DNA of 64,000 nt from positions 620,001 through 684,000 of the forward strand of contig NZ_JABFBC010000002.1 of NCBI RefSeq assembly GCF_013093415.1. The letters run 5' to 3'. The DNA comes from Halovulum dunhuangense. GTDB lineage: Bacteria > Pseudomonadota > Alphaproteobacteria > Rhodobacterales > Rhodobacteraceae. Of the stretch, positions 19,693 to 27,431 are shown piece after piece. A program made the translations under genes and the position numbers. How positions within the stretch are numbered: the first letter of the stretch is position 1; every line of letters begins with the position of its first letter. A model generated the notes under the pieces. That model had not been told where the DNA came from. It did no database searches and saw only the letters and a program-made list of their open reading frames with translations.

Positions 19693-20705
19693 TGCGGATC
19701 GCGACCTGGAACGTCGAATGGTTCGCCGAGCTGTTCGACGCCCGGGACAACCTGCTGGCCGATGACGGGCCGGGCGGGCGCGAGGGCGTCAGCCGCAAGG
19801 TGCAGGCGGATGCGATCGCGCAGGTGCTGGCGCGGATCGACGCGGACCTGACCGTCATCATCGAGGCGCCGAACACCGGTCACACCCAGCGCACCGAACG
19901 GGCGCTGGGCCGCTTTGCCGCCGCCTATGGCCTGCGCCAGAGCGCGGCGCTGATCGGTTTCGCCAACACCACCCACCAGGAGATCGCGGCGCTTTACGAC
20001 CCCTCGCGGCTGTCGCTCAGGCATGATCCGCTGGAGAGCCCGCGCGCGCCCCGCTTCGATCAGAGCTTCGAGGTGGACACGGATGTGGACGACCATGCCG
20101 AGGCGCATGTCTTTTCGAAGCCGCCGCTGGAACTGGAGCTGACAGCGCCGGGGATCGCCCCGCCCCTGCGGCTGATCGGGGTGCATGCGAAGTCCAAGGC
20201 GCCGCACAACGCGAACGGCATGGCCAGGGCGGACGAGGTGTCGATCCTGAACCGCCGCAAGCAGCTGGCGCAGTGCATCTGGATCCGCCGCCGGGTGGAG
20301 GCGATGATCGCGGCCGGCATGCCGGTGATCGTGCTGGGCGACCTGAACGACGGCCCGGGGCTGGATCACTACGAGCACCTGTTCGGTCATTCCTCGGTCG
20401 AGGTGGTGATGGGCGACCCGGCGCATCCCGAGACCGAGCTTTACGACCCCCATGCCAACGCCTGGCGCAACCCGCGGCAGGGCTTCACCATGGGGACCGC
20501 GCGGTTCTATCACCGCGACTTCCAGCGCTATGTCCATGCCTTGCTGGATTACGTCATGGTCAGCCGGGACATACTGGAGCGCCATCGCCCGCGCTGGCGG
20601 ATCTGGCATCCCTTCGACGATCCGCGGATCCATGCGGATGCGCCGTTCCGGGACGCGCTGATCGCCGCATCGGATCATTACCCGGTTTCCGTCGATCTGG
20701 CGTGA
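19692..20705 (+). CDS. Endonuclease/exonuclease/phosphatase family protein
   Basis: Putative metal-dependent phosphodiesterase of 337 residues. Family landmarks are the N-terminal MRIATWNVEWF, the catalytic-side motifs IGVHAKSK and VIVLGDLNDGPG, LLDYVMVS, and the C-terminal SDHYPVSVDL with the catalytic histidine. No signal peptide is visible. I use ATG 19692; a GTG one codon earlier is possible. Members cleave nucleic acids, phosphoinositides or other phosphodiesters, and nothing in the sequence decides between them. Coupled to the DjlA-like gene upstream. Confidence 0.85.
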   Translation: MRIATWNVEWFAELFDARDNLLADDGPGGREGVSRKVQADAIAQVLARIDADLTVIIEAPNTGHTQRTERALGRFAAAYGLRQSAALIGFANTTHQEIAALYDPSRLSLRHDPLESPRAPRFDQSFEVDTDVDDHAEAHVFSKPPLELELTAPGIAPPLRLIGVHAKSKAPHNANGMARADEVSILNRRKQLAQCIWIRRRVEAMIAAGMPVIVLGDLNDGPGLDHYEHLFGHSSVEVVMGDPAHPETELYDPHANAWRNPRQGFTMGTARFYHRDFQRYVHALLDYVMVSRDILERHRPRWRIWHPFDDPRIHADAPFRDALIAASDHYPVSVDLA

Positions 20706-20720
20706 CATTCGCGCGAGGTG

Positions 20721-20736
20721 GCCCCATATCTGGGGC
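20721..20736 (+). promoter_or_regulatory. Hairpin between ribosome-binding site and start codon
   Basis: GCCCCA-TATC-TGGGGC is a perfect 6-bp stem ending directly before the ATG at 20737. GAGG at 20715-20718 is the only good ribosome-binding sequence, 18 bases from the ATG unless the hairpin forms and brings them close. Confidence 0.4.
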
Positions 20737-21105
20737 ATGAGACAGATGCTTTTCGCCCTGCCCCTTGCATGTCTTGCCGCCCTGCCGCTGGCCGCGCAGG
20801 AGCCGGCGGAACCGCCGCGGGAAAGCCCGCAGGGCACGCCGGTCATCCCCTTCCTGGAAGAGTGGTCCCTGCGCACCGAGGAGATGATGCGCGAGTTGAT
20901 GGAGGAAGTCGGCCCCGACATGCAGCGCATGATGGCCGAGATCATGCCCAGGTTGCAGGAGTTGGCCGAAACGCTTGGCGGGCTTTCGAATTACGAGATG
21001 CCCGAAGTGCTGCCCAATGGCGACATCATCATCCGGCGCAAGTCCGACGCGCCCCCCCTGCCCGAGGATCTGCCGCGCGACGAAGGCGGCGTGATCGATC
21101 TCTGA
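20737..21105 (+). CDS. Small secreted protein of unknown function
   Basis: 122 residues. The first 21 (MLFALPLACLAALPLAAQE region) form a clear signal peptide with a likely cut after AAA/LAAQ, so the protein is periplasmic. The mature part is proline- and glutamate-rich, with an amphipathic methionine-rich helix (EEMMRELMEEVGPDMQRMMAEIMPRLQELAETLGG region, about 48-85) that could form a coiled coil, and an acidic tail. I recognise similar roseobacter proteins but no function. It sits between the EEP hydrolase and oligopeptidase F genes, with 31- and 29-base gaps, all on the same strand. Confidence 0.75.
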   Translation: MRQMLFALPLACLAALPLAAQEPAEPPRESPQGTPVIPFLEEWSLRTEEMMRELMEEVGPDMQRMMAEIMPRLQELAETLGGLSNYEMPEVLPNGDIIIRRKSDAPPLPEDLPRDEGGVIDL

Positions 21106-21134
21106 CACCCAATTCCCGAAATACCGGAGCCCGC

Positions 21135-22970
21135 ATGAAACAAGCGACCGCCCATCCCGTACCCGTGTTCGACGCGAAGGATCCCGCCGCCGCGCTGGCT
21201 GCACTTGGGGTCCTGCCCGAATGGGATCTGACCGATCTCTATGCCTCCGACGAGGCGCCGGAACTCGAGCGCGACCTGGACTGGCTGGATGACGAGTGCG
21301 CGGCCTTTGCCCAGGCCTACGAGGGCAAGATCGACGGGCTGACCGCGGCGGGGCTTCTGACCTGCATCCACCGCTATGAAAGGATCCGGCAGGTGACCGG
21401 GCGGATCATGTCCTATGCCGGGCTGCGCTATGCGCAGGACACCACCGATGCGGGGCGGTCGAAGTTCTATTCCGACATGCAGGGCAGGGTGAACGACGCG
21501 ACGACGGCGCTGGTGTTCTTCTCGCTTGAGCTGAACCGCCTGCCCGAGGAGACGCTTGCAGCCCATCTGGATGCGGATGCCGATCTGGCGCGCTACCGCC
21601 CGGTGCTCGACCGGATCCGGGCGATGAAGCCCTACCAGCTGTCCGACGAGCTGGAGAAGTTCCTGCACGACCAGGGCGTGGTGGGTGCGTCGGCCTGGGT
21701 GCGGCTTTTCGACGAGACGATGGCCGGGCTGACCTTCGAGGTGGATGGCGAGACGCTGCCGCTGGAGGCGACGCTCGACCTGCTGACCGACCATGACCGC
21801 GCCCGGCGCGAGACCGGCGCCCGCGCGCTGGCAGAGGTGTTCGCGGCGAACGTGAAGCTGTTCGCCCGGATCACCAACACGCTGGCCAAGGAAAAGGAGA
21901 TCGAGGACCGCTGGCGCAAGCTGCCCAGCCCGCAGATGGCGCGCCACCTGTCGAACGACGTGGAGCCGGAAGTGGTGGAGGCGCTGCGCGACGCGGTGGT
22001 CGCCGCCTATCCGCGCCTGTCGCATCGGTATTACGCGCTCAAGGCGAAGTGGCTGGGGCTCGACAAGCTGGAGGTCTGGGACCGCAACGCACCCCTGCCC
22101 TTGAAGGAGCCGCAGACGATCGGCTGGCAGGCCGCGAAGGACACCGTGATGGAGGCCTATGCCGGCTTCGATCCGCGCATGGCCGACCTGGCCGCGCCCT
22201 TCTTCGAGAAGGGCTGGATCGACGCGCCCGCCAAGCCCGGCAAGTCGCCCGGCGCCTTTGCGCACCCGACGGTGACGGACGCGCATCCCTATGTGCTGCT
22301 GAACTATCTGGGCAAGCCGCGGGACGTGATGACGCTGGCCCATGAGCTGGGCCACGGCGTGCACCAGCGGCTGGCGGCGGCGCAGGGCGAGCTTCTGTCC
22401 GACACGCCGCTGACGCTGGCGGAAACCGCAAGCGTGTTCGGCGAGATGCTGACCTTCCGCAAGATGCTGGCGGAAGCCCCCGACCAGGCCACGCGCAAGA
22501 CGCTGCTGGCGGGCAAGGTCGAGGACATGATCAACACGGTCGTGCGCCAGATCGCTTTCTACGATTTCGAGTGCCGCCTGCACGAAGCCCGGTCAGAGGG
22601 CGAACTGACGCCGGACCAGATCAACGCGATCTGGATGGCGGTGAGCCATGAAAGCCTGGGGCCGGTCTTCAACTTCATGGAGGGATACGAGACCTTCTGG
22701 TCCTATATCCCGCATTTCATCCACTCGCCCTTCTACGTCTATGCCTACGCCTTCGGCGACGGGCTGGTGAACGCGCTCTATGCCGTCTACGCCGAGGGCG
22801 ATGCCGGCTTCCAGGACAAGTATTTCGAGATGCTGAAGGCGGGCGGATCCAAGCACCACAAGGCGCTGCTCGCCCCCTTCGGGCTGGACGCGTCGGACCC
22901 GTGCTTCTGGGACAAGGGCCTGTCGATGATCGAGGGCTTCATCGACGAGCTGGAGGCGATGGAAGCCTGA
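21135..22970 (+). CDS. pepF: M3 family oligoendopeptidase F
   Basis: Cytosolic zinc metallopeptidase of 611 residues that degrades short peptides. The thermolysin-like zinc site is in LAHELGHGVHQRLA (HExxH), with the third ligand supplied by the downstream glutamate in TLAETASVFGEML. The N-terminal WDLTDLYASDEAPELERDLDWL and the C-terminal YAYAFGDGLVNALYAVY are typical of the clade-3 PepF proteins. ATG 21135 follows CGGAGC. It is the last gene of the plus-strand run starting at 19006 and faces the Gfo/Idh gene. Confidence 0.95.
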   Translation: MKQATAHPVPVFDAKDPAAALAALGVLPEWDLTDLYASDEAPELERDLDWLDDECAAFAQAYEGKIDGLTAAGLLTCIHRYERIRQVTGRIMSYAGLRYAQDTTDAGRSKFYSDMQGRVNDATTALVFFSLELNRLPEETLAAHLDADADLARYRPVLDRIRAMKPYQLSDELEKFLHDQGVVGASAWVRLFDETMAGLTFEVDGETLPLEATLDLLTDHDRARRETGARALAEVFAANVKLFARITNTLAKEKEIEDRWRKLPSPQMARHLSNDVEPEVVEALRDAVVAAYPRLSHRYYALKAKWLGLDKLEVWDRNAPLPLKEPQTIGWQAAKDTVMEAYAGFDPRMADLAAPFFEKGWIDAPAKPGKSPGAFAHPTVTDAHPYVLLNYLGKPRDVMTLAHELGHGVHQRLAAAQGELLSDTPLTLAETASVFGEMLTFRKMLAEAPDQATRKTLLAGKVEDMINTVVRQIAFYDFECRLHEARSEGELTPDQINAIWMAVSHESLGPVFNFMEGYETFWSYIPHFIHSPFYVYAYAFGDGLVNALYAVYAEGDAGFQDKYFEMLKAGGSKHHKALLAPFGLDASDPCFWDKGLSMIEGFIDELEAMEA

Positions 22971-22981
22971 GCCGCCCCCAG

Positions 22982-23003
22982 CCCCGCGCCTCAGGGCGCG
23001 GGG
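22982..23003. terminator. Hairpin between convergent pepF and Gfo/Idh genes
   Basis: A 9-bp stem CCCCGCGCC / GGCGCGGGG with a 4-base loop lies 12 bases after the pepF stop and overlaps the last codons of the opposite gene. Only two T residues follow, so it is a plausible but weak terminator. Confidence 0.45.
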
Positions 23004-23965
23004 TTGGCCGCCTCGTAGATCATGTCGATCAGCCGCTGGTTGCCCAGCGAGTATTCCAGCGGGCAGGCAAAGGGCACGCCGTCCAGCACGCTGGCGTTGA
23101 AGGCGTCGATCTGGTGGCGGTACTGCTCCGCGCCGGGGAAACGCTCGAGCGTGATGCCGTTGCCCTGGCGCAGGCTGATGACCGCATCGCCGTAAAGCTG
23201 CGCGTTGAAGGGCGTCTCGACGGTGAGCACGCCCTGCGTCCCGTGAAACGCCATCTGCTGGCGGTTCGCCATCCGCATCGAGACGTAGAAATCCAGCATG
23301 AAGCCGGGGAACTCGGCCTGCACCCAGGCGGTCGCGTCGATGCCGTTCTGCCAGTCGATCCGCGCCTGCGTCACCGAAAGCGGCTCTTCGCCGGTGGCAA
23401 GCCTTGTGGTGATGCAGGGATAGACGCCGATGTCGCGCAGCGCGCCGCCGCCCTGTTCGGGACGGTTGCGGATGTTCTGCGGATCGTCGTTGTAGAAGGA
23501 AAACGCCCCCTGCACCTGCACCAGCCGGCCGATGGCGCCGCCCTCGATCAGGCTGCGGACGCGGGCCCATTGGGGGTGGTGGGCGACCATGAAGGCCTCG
23601 GCCGCGACAAGGCCGGTGGCGTCGCGCGTCTCGATCAGGCCGGTGATCTCTTCGGCCTCGAGCGCGATGGGCTTCTCACAGAGCACATGCTTGCCCGCGG
23701 CGAGGGCTGCGCGGGTCCAGGGAACGTGGTCGCTGTTGGGAAGCGGGATGTAGACGGCATCGACGGCGGGATCGGCCAGCAGATCCTCGTAATCCTCGTG
23801 GATGGTGACATCGCCATAGGGCGCCGCCAGCGCCTCGGCCTTGCCGGGGGTAAGGCTGGCAATGGCGGCGACGCGGCCGCGCGCGCTTTGATGGATTGCC
23901 GGCGCCACCCATTCGCGCGCGATCTTCGCCGCGCCCAGAATGCCCCAGTTGACCATATCCGCCAT
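22991..23965 (-). CDS. Gfo/Idh/MocA family NAD(P)-dependent oxidoreductase
   Basis: Sugar- or polyol-type dehydrogenase, 324 residues. The N-terminal Rossmann fold opens VNWGILGAAKIAREWVAPAI; the cofactor/active-site motif is GKHVLCEKPIAL (lysine of EKP, about residue 96), and the C-terminal half is the usual alpha/beta substrate domain with FSFYNDDPQNIRN. The ATG at 23965 has the strong site GGAAGGAG, which is fully paired inside an 11-bp hairpin (see separate feature). The DUF4242 gene lies 76 bases upstream on the same strand. The substrate is unknown. Confidence 0.9.
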   Translation of the reverse strand: MADMVNWGILGAAKIAREWVAPAIHQSARGRVAAIASLTPGKAEALAAPYGDVTIHEDYEDLLADPAVDAVYIPLPNSDHVPWTRAALAAGKHVLCEKPIALEAEEITGLIETRDATGLVAAEAFMVAHHPQWARVRSLIEGGAIGRLVQVQGAFSFYNDDPQNIRNRPEQGGGALRDIGVYPCITTRLATGEEPLSVTQARIDWQNGIDATAWVQAEFPGFMLDFYVSMRMANRQQMAFHGTQGVLTVETPFNAQLYGDAVISLRQGNGITLERFPGAEQYRHQIDAFNASVLDGVPFACPLEYSLGNQRLIDMIYEAANPAP

Positions 23966-23971
23966 CGTTCT

Positions 23972-24000
23972 GCTCCTTCCCGCCGGTTACGGGAAGGAGC
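23972..24000 (-). promoter_or_regulatory. Perfect hairpin burying the ribosome-binding site of the Gfo/Idh gene
   Basis: On the minus strand the mRNA reads GCTCCTTCCCG, a 7-base loop, then CGGGAAGGAGC: a perfect 11-bp stem. The 3' arm contains the GGAAGGAG ribosome-binding site, and the ATG follows after only six bases. No T-run follows, so it is not an ordinary terminator for the upstream DUF4242 gene. It could gate translation or be a DNA operator. Confidence 0.7.
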
Positions 24001-24041
24001 CTAGCGCAAAGGGCGGCGCGGCGGAAAGGGCGCGCGGCACT

Positions 24042-24305
24042 TCAGGGCGTCAGGTCCAGCGCCTCGACCACCCGGCTGTAGGGGATCCCGGCGCGATCGT
24101 TGAGATTGCGCACGACATCGGCGCTGTCGCCCTCGAAAAGGCACATGCAGCGCCCGTCGCCGGGGGCAAAGGTCGAGCGGATGTAGCGCACGTCCCGCCC
24201 CTCGCCCCGCATCGTTTCCGCCATGCCGATGGCCGCGCGCTGCGCCGCGGCCAGATCCTTCATCGCGATGCCCTTCAGCTCGCGTTCGACCATGTACACC
24301 GTCAT
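24042..24305 (-). CDS. DUF4242 family small protein
   Basis: 87-residue protein beginning MTVYMVERELKGIAMKDLAAAQ, with VRYIRSTFAPGDGRCMCLFEG in the middle, which matches the DUF4242 (nickel-binding SCO4226-like) ferredoxin-fold family as I remember it. The histidine-rich metal site of some members is not evident; a CMC pair (about residue 56-58) is present. ATG 24305 has GGGAGGAT just upstream. It is divergent from the LysR gene across 152 bases containing a LysR-type palindrome, so it is a likely regulatory target. Confidence 0.75.
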   Translation of the reverse strand: MTVYMVERELKGIAMKDLAAAQRAAIGMAETMRGEGRDVRYIRSTFAPGDGRCMCLFEGDSADVVRNLNDRAGIPYSRVVEALDLTP

Positions 24306-24392
24306 CTGATCCTCCCGTCGCGGTGGTTCGTCCGATGACGCAAGGGGACCACGGGATGGGCGCCGGGGGAACGACCGTCCCTTCATCGATCC

Positions 24393-24407
24393 ATAACCGC
24401 CGGTTAT
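24393..24407. promoter_or_regulatory. LysR-type operator palindrome (T-N11-A)
   Basis: ATAACC-GCC-GGTTAT is a perfect interrupted palindrome with the T-N11-A spacing of LysR-type binding sites. It sits between the divergent DUF4242 and LysR genes, 51 bases before the LysR start, where autoregulation and target activation are usual. Confidence 0.6.
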
Positions 24408-24457
24408 GCGAGAATCGTGTAGCATCGTCCCACGGGCGATGGAGAGAGGGCGCGCCG

Positions 24458-25336
24458 ATGGAAATGGCGCAGATCAGATACGCGCTGGCCGCCGCGCGGC
24501 GGCTCAACTTCACCCTGGCCGCGCAGGACTGCAACGTGTCGCAACCGGCGTTGACCAAGGCCGTGAAGGCGCTGGAGGAGGAACTGGGCGCGCCCCTTTT
24601 TCACCGCGAGGGGCGGCGGGTGCTGCTCAGCGATTTCGGCCGCTCGATGCTGCCCACGCTTCAACGCATCATGGACAGCACCGACGCGGCGCGAAGTCTT
24701 GCGGAAAGCTACCGGCTGCTGAATCACGCGCCGATCCGGCTGGGGGTCAACGCGACGCTGGGTCATGTCCGTCTTGCACGATTCGTCGCGCGTTTCGAGG
24801 CCGAGCATCCCGGCGTGGAACTCGCCATAGTAGAGCGGCCCAACGCCGTGCTTGCGGGCGAGCTTGCGGAAGACAGGCTGGACGCGGTCATCGCGAACCC
24901 GCTGGAGGGGTTCGGCGACCGGTTCAGTCTGCGCGATCTCTACCTCGAACGCTATGTCGTCGTGCTGCCGCCCGGCCATCCGCTCGAACGCACCAACGCG
25001 GTGACGCTCGCCGATCTTGACGGGGCGGCCTATGTCGACCGCCTGTCCTGCGAGATGCGCGAGATGGTGATGGGGGTCTGTGCGGAACGGGGCGTATCGC
25101 TCTATGCGCGCTTCCGCTCCGAACGCGAGGACTGGGTGCAGGCGATGGTGCTGGCCGGCATCGGCTTTGCCTTCATGCCGGAATACTCGGTCAGCCTGCC
25201 CGGGCTGATCCAGCGCCCGCTGGTCGAACCCGAGGTAACGCGGCGCATCGCCATCGCGACCATGCCCGGCCGCCGCCATACGCCCGCGCTGGCGGCGTTC
25301 CTGACGGCGGCGCGGCACATGGCCTGGCCGGGCTGA
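24458..25336 (+). CDS. LysR family transcriptional regulator
   Basis: 292 residues. The N-terminal winged helix-turn-helix reads QIRYALAAARRLNFTLAAQDCNVSQPALTKAVKALEEELGAPLFHREG (first 50 residues), followed by a linker helix and a periplasmic-binding-like effector domain (from about 88: IRLGVNATLG). The TLAAQDCNVSQPALTKAVKALE type and the EMREMVMGVC segment recall regulators responding to oxidants or aromatic compounds, but the inducer is unknown. ATG 24458 was chosen because it begins the conserved MEMAQIRYALA. Likely controls itself and the divergent DUF4242-Gfo/Idh genes. Confidence 0.92.
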   Translation: MEMAQIRYALAAARRLNFTLAAQDCNVSQPALTKAVKALEEELGAPLFHREGRRVLLSDFGRSMLPTLQRIMDSTDAARSLAESYRLLNHAPIRLGVNATLGHVRLARFVARFEAEHPGVELAIVERPNAVLAGELAEDRLDAVIANPLEGFGDRFSLRDLYLERYVVVLPPGHPLERTNAVTLADLDGAAYVDRLSCEMREMVMGVCAERGVSLYARFRSEREDWVQAMVLAGIGFAFMPEYSVSLPGLIQRPLVEPEVTRRIAIATMPGRRHTPALAAFLTAARHMAWPG

Positions 25337-25345
25337 TCGCGCACA

Positions 25346-25375
25346 AGAAAACGCCCGGACCCTGCGGTCCGGGCG
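25346..25375 (-). terminator. Rho-independent terminator of rpoH
   Basis: Stem CGCCCGGACC / GGTCCGGGCG (10 bp) with a 4-base loop; on the minus strand it is followed by TTTTC. It lies 19 bases after the rpoH stop and between the convergent LysR and rpoH genes. Confidence 0.85.
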
Positions 25376-25393
25376 CTGGCTGGCCCCTGTCGG

Positions 25394-26290
25394 TCAGGCG
25401 GCCTCGAAATCGACGCCCTTTTCGAGTGCCGCCGCCTTCATCGCCTTTTGCAGCTTCTCGAAGGCGCGCACCTCGATCTGGCGGATGCGTTCGCGGCTGA
25501 CGTCGTAGACCTGGCTCAACTCTTCCAGCGTCATCGGCTCGTCCTTGAGCCGACGCTCGGTCAGGACGTGGCGCTCGCGTTCGTTCAGCGTCTCCATCGC
25601 CTTTTCCAGAAGGGCGCGGCGGCTTTGCAGCTCGTCGGCCTCGGCATAGGCGGTGGCCTGGTCGGCATCCTCGTCCTCGAGCCAGTCCATCCACTCGGCC
25701 GAGCCCTCGCCATCGGTCTTGATCTGCGCATTGAGCGAGGCATCGCCGCCCGATAGACGGCGGTTCATCGAAACCACCTCATCCTCGGTGACGTTCAGCT
25801 CGTTGGCGATCCGGGCCACGTTCTCGGGCCGCAGGTCGCCCTCTTCCAGCGCGCCGATCTTGGACTTGGCCTTGCGCAGGTTGAAGAACAGCTTCTTCTG
25901 GGCCGCGGTGGTGCCCATCTTCACCAGGCTCCACGAGCGCAGGATGTATTCCTGGATCGCGGCGCGGATCCACCACATGGCATAGGTCGCCAGCCGGAAG
26001 CCCTTTTCCGGGTCGAACCGCTTGACCGCCTGCATCAGGCCGACATTGGCCTCGGACACCACCTCGGCGGTGGGCAGGCCATAGCCGCGATAGCCCATCG
26101 CGATCTTGGCCGCGAGACGCAGGTGGGACGTGACCAGCCGGTGCGCGGCATCGGTGTCCTGATGGTCCACCCACGCCTTCGCCAGCATGTATTCCTCGTC
26201 CGGATGCAGCATGGGGAACTTGCGGATCTCCTGCATGTAGCGCGAGAGACCCTGCTCGGGCGAGGGGGCGGGAAGTGTCGTGTAGCTCAT
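25394..26290 (-). CDS. rpoH: RNA polymerase sigma factor RpoH (sigma-32)
   Basis: Heat-shock sigma factor of 298 residues. Region 2 is clear (AAKIAMGYRGYGLPTAEVVSEANVGLMQAVKRF and ATYAMWWIRAAIQEYILRSWSLV), and the RpoH box QKKLFFNLR at 131-139 separates it from housekeeping sigma factors. Region 4 ends with the helix-turn-helix [30 protein letters not shown]. It has its own consensus promoter and terminator, so it is a single-gene unit. Rhodobacterales often carry two RpoH proteins; which one this is cannot be decided here. Confidence 0.97.
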   Translation of the reverse strand: MSYTTLPAPSPEQGLSRYMQEIRKFPMLHPDEEYMLAKAWVDHQDTDAAHRLVTSHLRLAAKIAMGYRGYGLPTAEVVSEANVGLMQAVKRFDPEKGFRLATYAMWWIRAAIQEYILRSWSLVKMGTTAAQKKLFFNLRKAKSKIGALEEGDLRPENVARIANELNVTEDEVVSMNRRLSGGDASLNAQIKTDGEGSAEWMDWLEDEDADQATAYAEADELQSRRALLEKAMETLNERERHVLTERRLKDEPMTLEELSQVYDVSRERIRQIEVRAFEKLQKAMKAAALEKGVDFEAA

Positions 26291-26319
26291 GACCTCTGTT
26301 TCTCCCTGAATTCGACATC

Positions 26320-26348
26320 ATTGTAAGCAATGCTCACATGACATTCAA
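26320..26348 (-). promoter_or_regulatory. Consensus sigma-70 promoter of rpoH
   Basis: On the minus strand TTGAAT (26348-26343) and TACAAT (26325-26320) are exactly 17 bases apart, ending 29 bases before the rpoH start. The extended left element CTTGAA also resembles a heat-shock -35 box, but there is no matching CCCCAT -10 sequence. Confidence 0.75.
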
Positions 26349-26369
26349 GAGCCTCGCGGGATCAGGTAG

Positions 26370-27431
26370 CTATGGGCGGTCCCCGCGCAATGCGGATGAC
26401 AGATTGGTGAAAGCCGCAGGCGGCGGGGCGCTGAGGCGGATGGGCTCTCCGGTGACCGGGTGATCGAAGCCGAGGGTGGCCGCGTGCAGCGCCTGGCCCG
26501 GAAGCGCGGCAAGGGCCGATGCGATGGCGTCCAGCCGGTCCGGCCCGAAGGCCGATGCCGGCAGGCTGCGCTTGCCGCCATAGACCGGGTCGCCCATCAG
26601 CGGATGGCCGACATGGGCGCAATGCACGCGAATCTGGTGCGTGCGCCCGGTTTCCAGCCGGCAGGTCAGCCGCGCGGCGGCGGGGCGCGGGCCGGTGCCG
26701 AAACGTTCCTCGACCCACAGCCGCGTCACCGCGTGGCGCGCGCCGGGATCGCGGCGGACGGCCATCTTCTTGCGGTCGGTCTTGTGGCGGCCCAGCGCCG
26801 CCTCGATCCGGATGGCGGCGCCCGGCTCGAAACTGACGCCGGGCAGTCCGGCCAGACGCGGATCGGCCGGGTCGGGACACCCCCAGCAAAGCGCATCATA
26901 ACTGCGCTCGACCGAATGGGCCGCGAATTGCGCGGCAAGGCCGTGGTGGGCACGGTCGGACTTCGCCACCACCAGCAGGCCCGAGGTGTCCTTGTCGATG
27001 CGGTGCACGATGCCCGGGCGTTCCTCGCCGCCGATGCCCGACAGGCTGGCGCCGCAATGGTGAAGGAGCGCGTTCACCAGGGTGCCGCTTTCGGCGCCCG
27101 GCGCGGGGTGGACCACCATGCCCGCGGGCTTGTCGATCACGATGAGATCGGCGTCCTCCCAGACCACGACAAGGGCGATGGCCTCGGCCTCGGCCCTTGC
27201 AGGCGCGGGGGGCGGCAGGGTCAGGACCAGCGTCTCGCCGGGGGCGACGCGGGCCTTGGCGTCGGTCAGGACCGTGCCGTCGCGCGACACCGCGCCGTCG
27301 GCGATCAGCGCCTGGAGCCTCGAGCGGCTGAGCGCGCGCGAGGCTGGCACCGCCTCGGCCAATGCTTTATCGAGACGCGCAGGCGCGCCCGGGCCGAGGG
27401 TGATGCTGATTGTGCGATCGGAGAGGTCCAT
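26370..27431 (-). CDS. RluA/RluD family pseudouridine synthase
   Basis: Converts specific uridines of ribosomal RNA to pseudouridine. The 353 residues comprise an S4 RNA-binding domain (ARLDKALAEAVPASRALSRSRLQALIADGAVSRDG, about 17-51) and the catalytic domain with HRIDKDTSGLLVVAKS, whose aspartate is the nucleophile. Length and the S4 domain fit RluD (23S positions 1911/1915/1917) better than RluA, but paralogues are common. The ATG at 27431 overlaps the divergent gene's ATG (shared CATG), and no clear ribosome-binding site precedes it, so the start is less certain. Confidence 0.9.
   Translation of the reverse strand: MDLSDRTISITLGPGAPARLDKALAEAVPASRALSRSRLQALIADGAVSRDGTVLTDAKARVAPGETLVLTLPPPAPARAEAEAIALVVVWEDADLIVIDKPAGMVVHPAPGAESGTLVNALLHHCGASLSGIGGEERPGIVHRIDKDTSGLLVVAKSDRAHHGLAAQFAAHSVERSYDALCWGCPDPADPRLAGLPGVSFEPGAAIRIEAALGRHKTDRKKMAVRRDPGARHAVTRLWVEERFGTGPRPAAARLTCRLETGRTHQIRVHCAHVGHPLMGDPVYGGKRSLPASAFGPDRLDAIASALAALPGQALHAATLGFDHPVTGEPIRLSAPPPAAFTNLSSALRGDRP

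Noticed and set aside
26320-26349. Heat-shock (sigma-32) promoter for rpoH.
   Set aside because: CTTGAA is present, but no CCCCAT-type -10 element follows at the right distance, and the sigma-70 boxes fit better.
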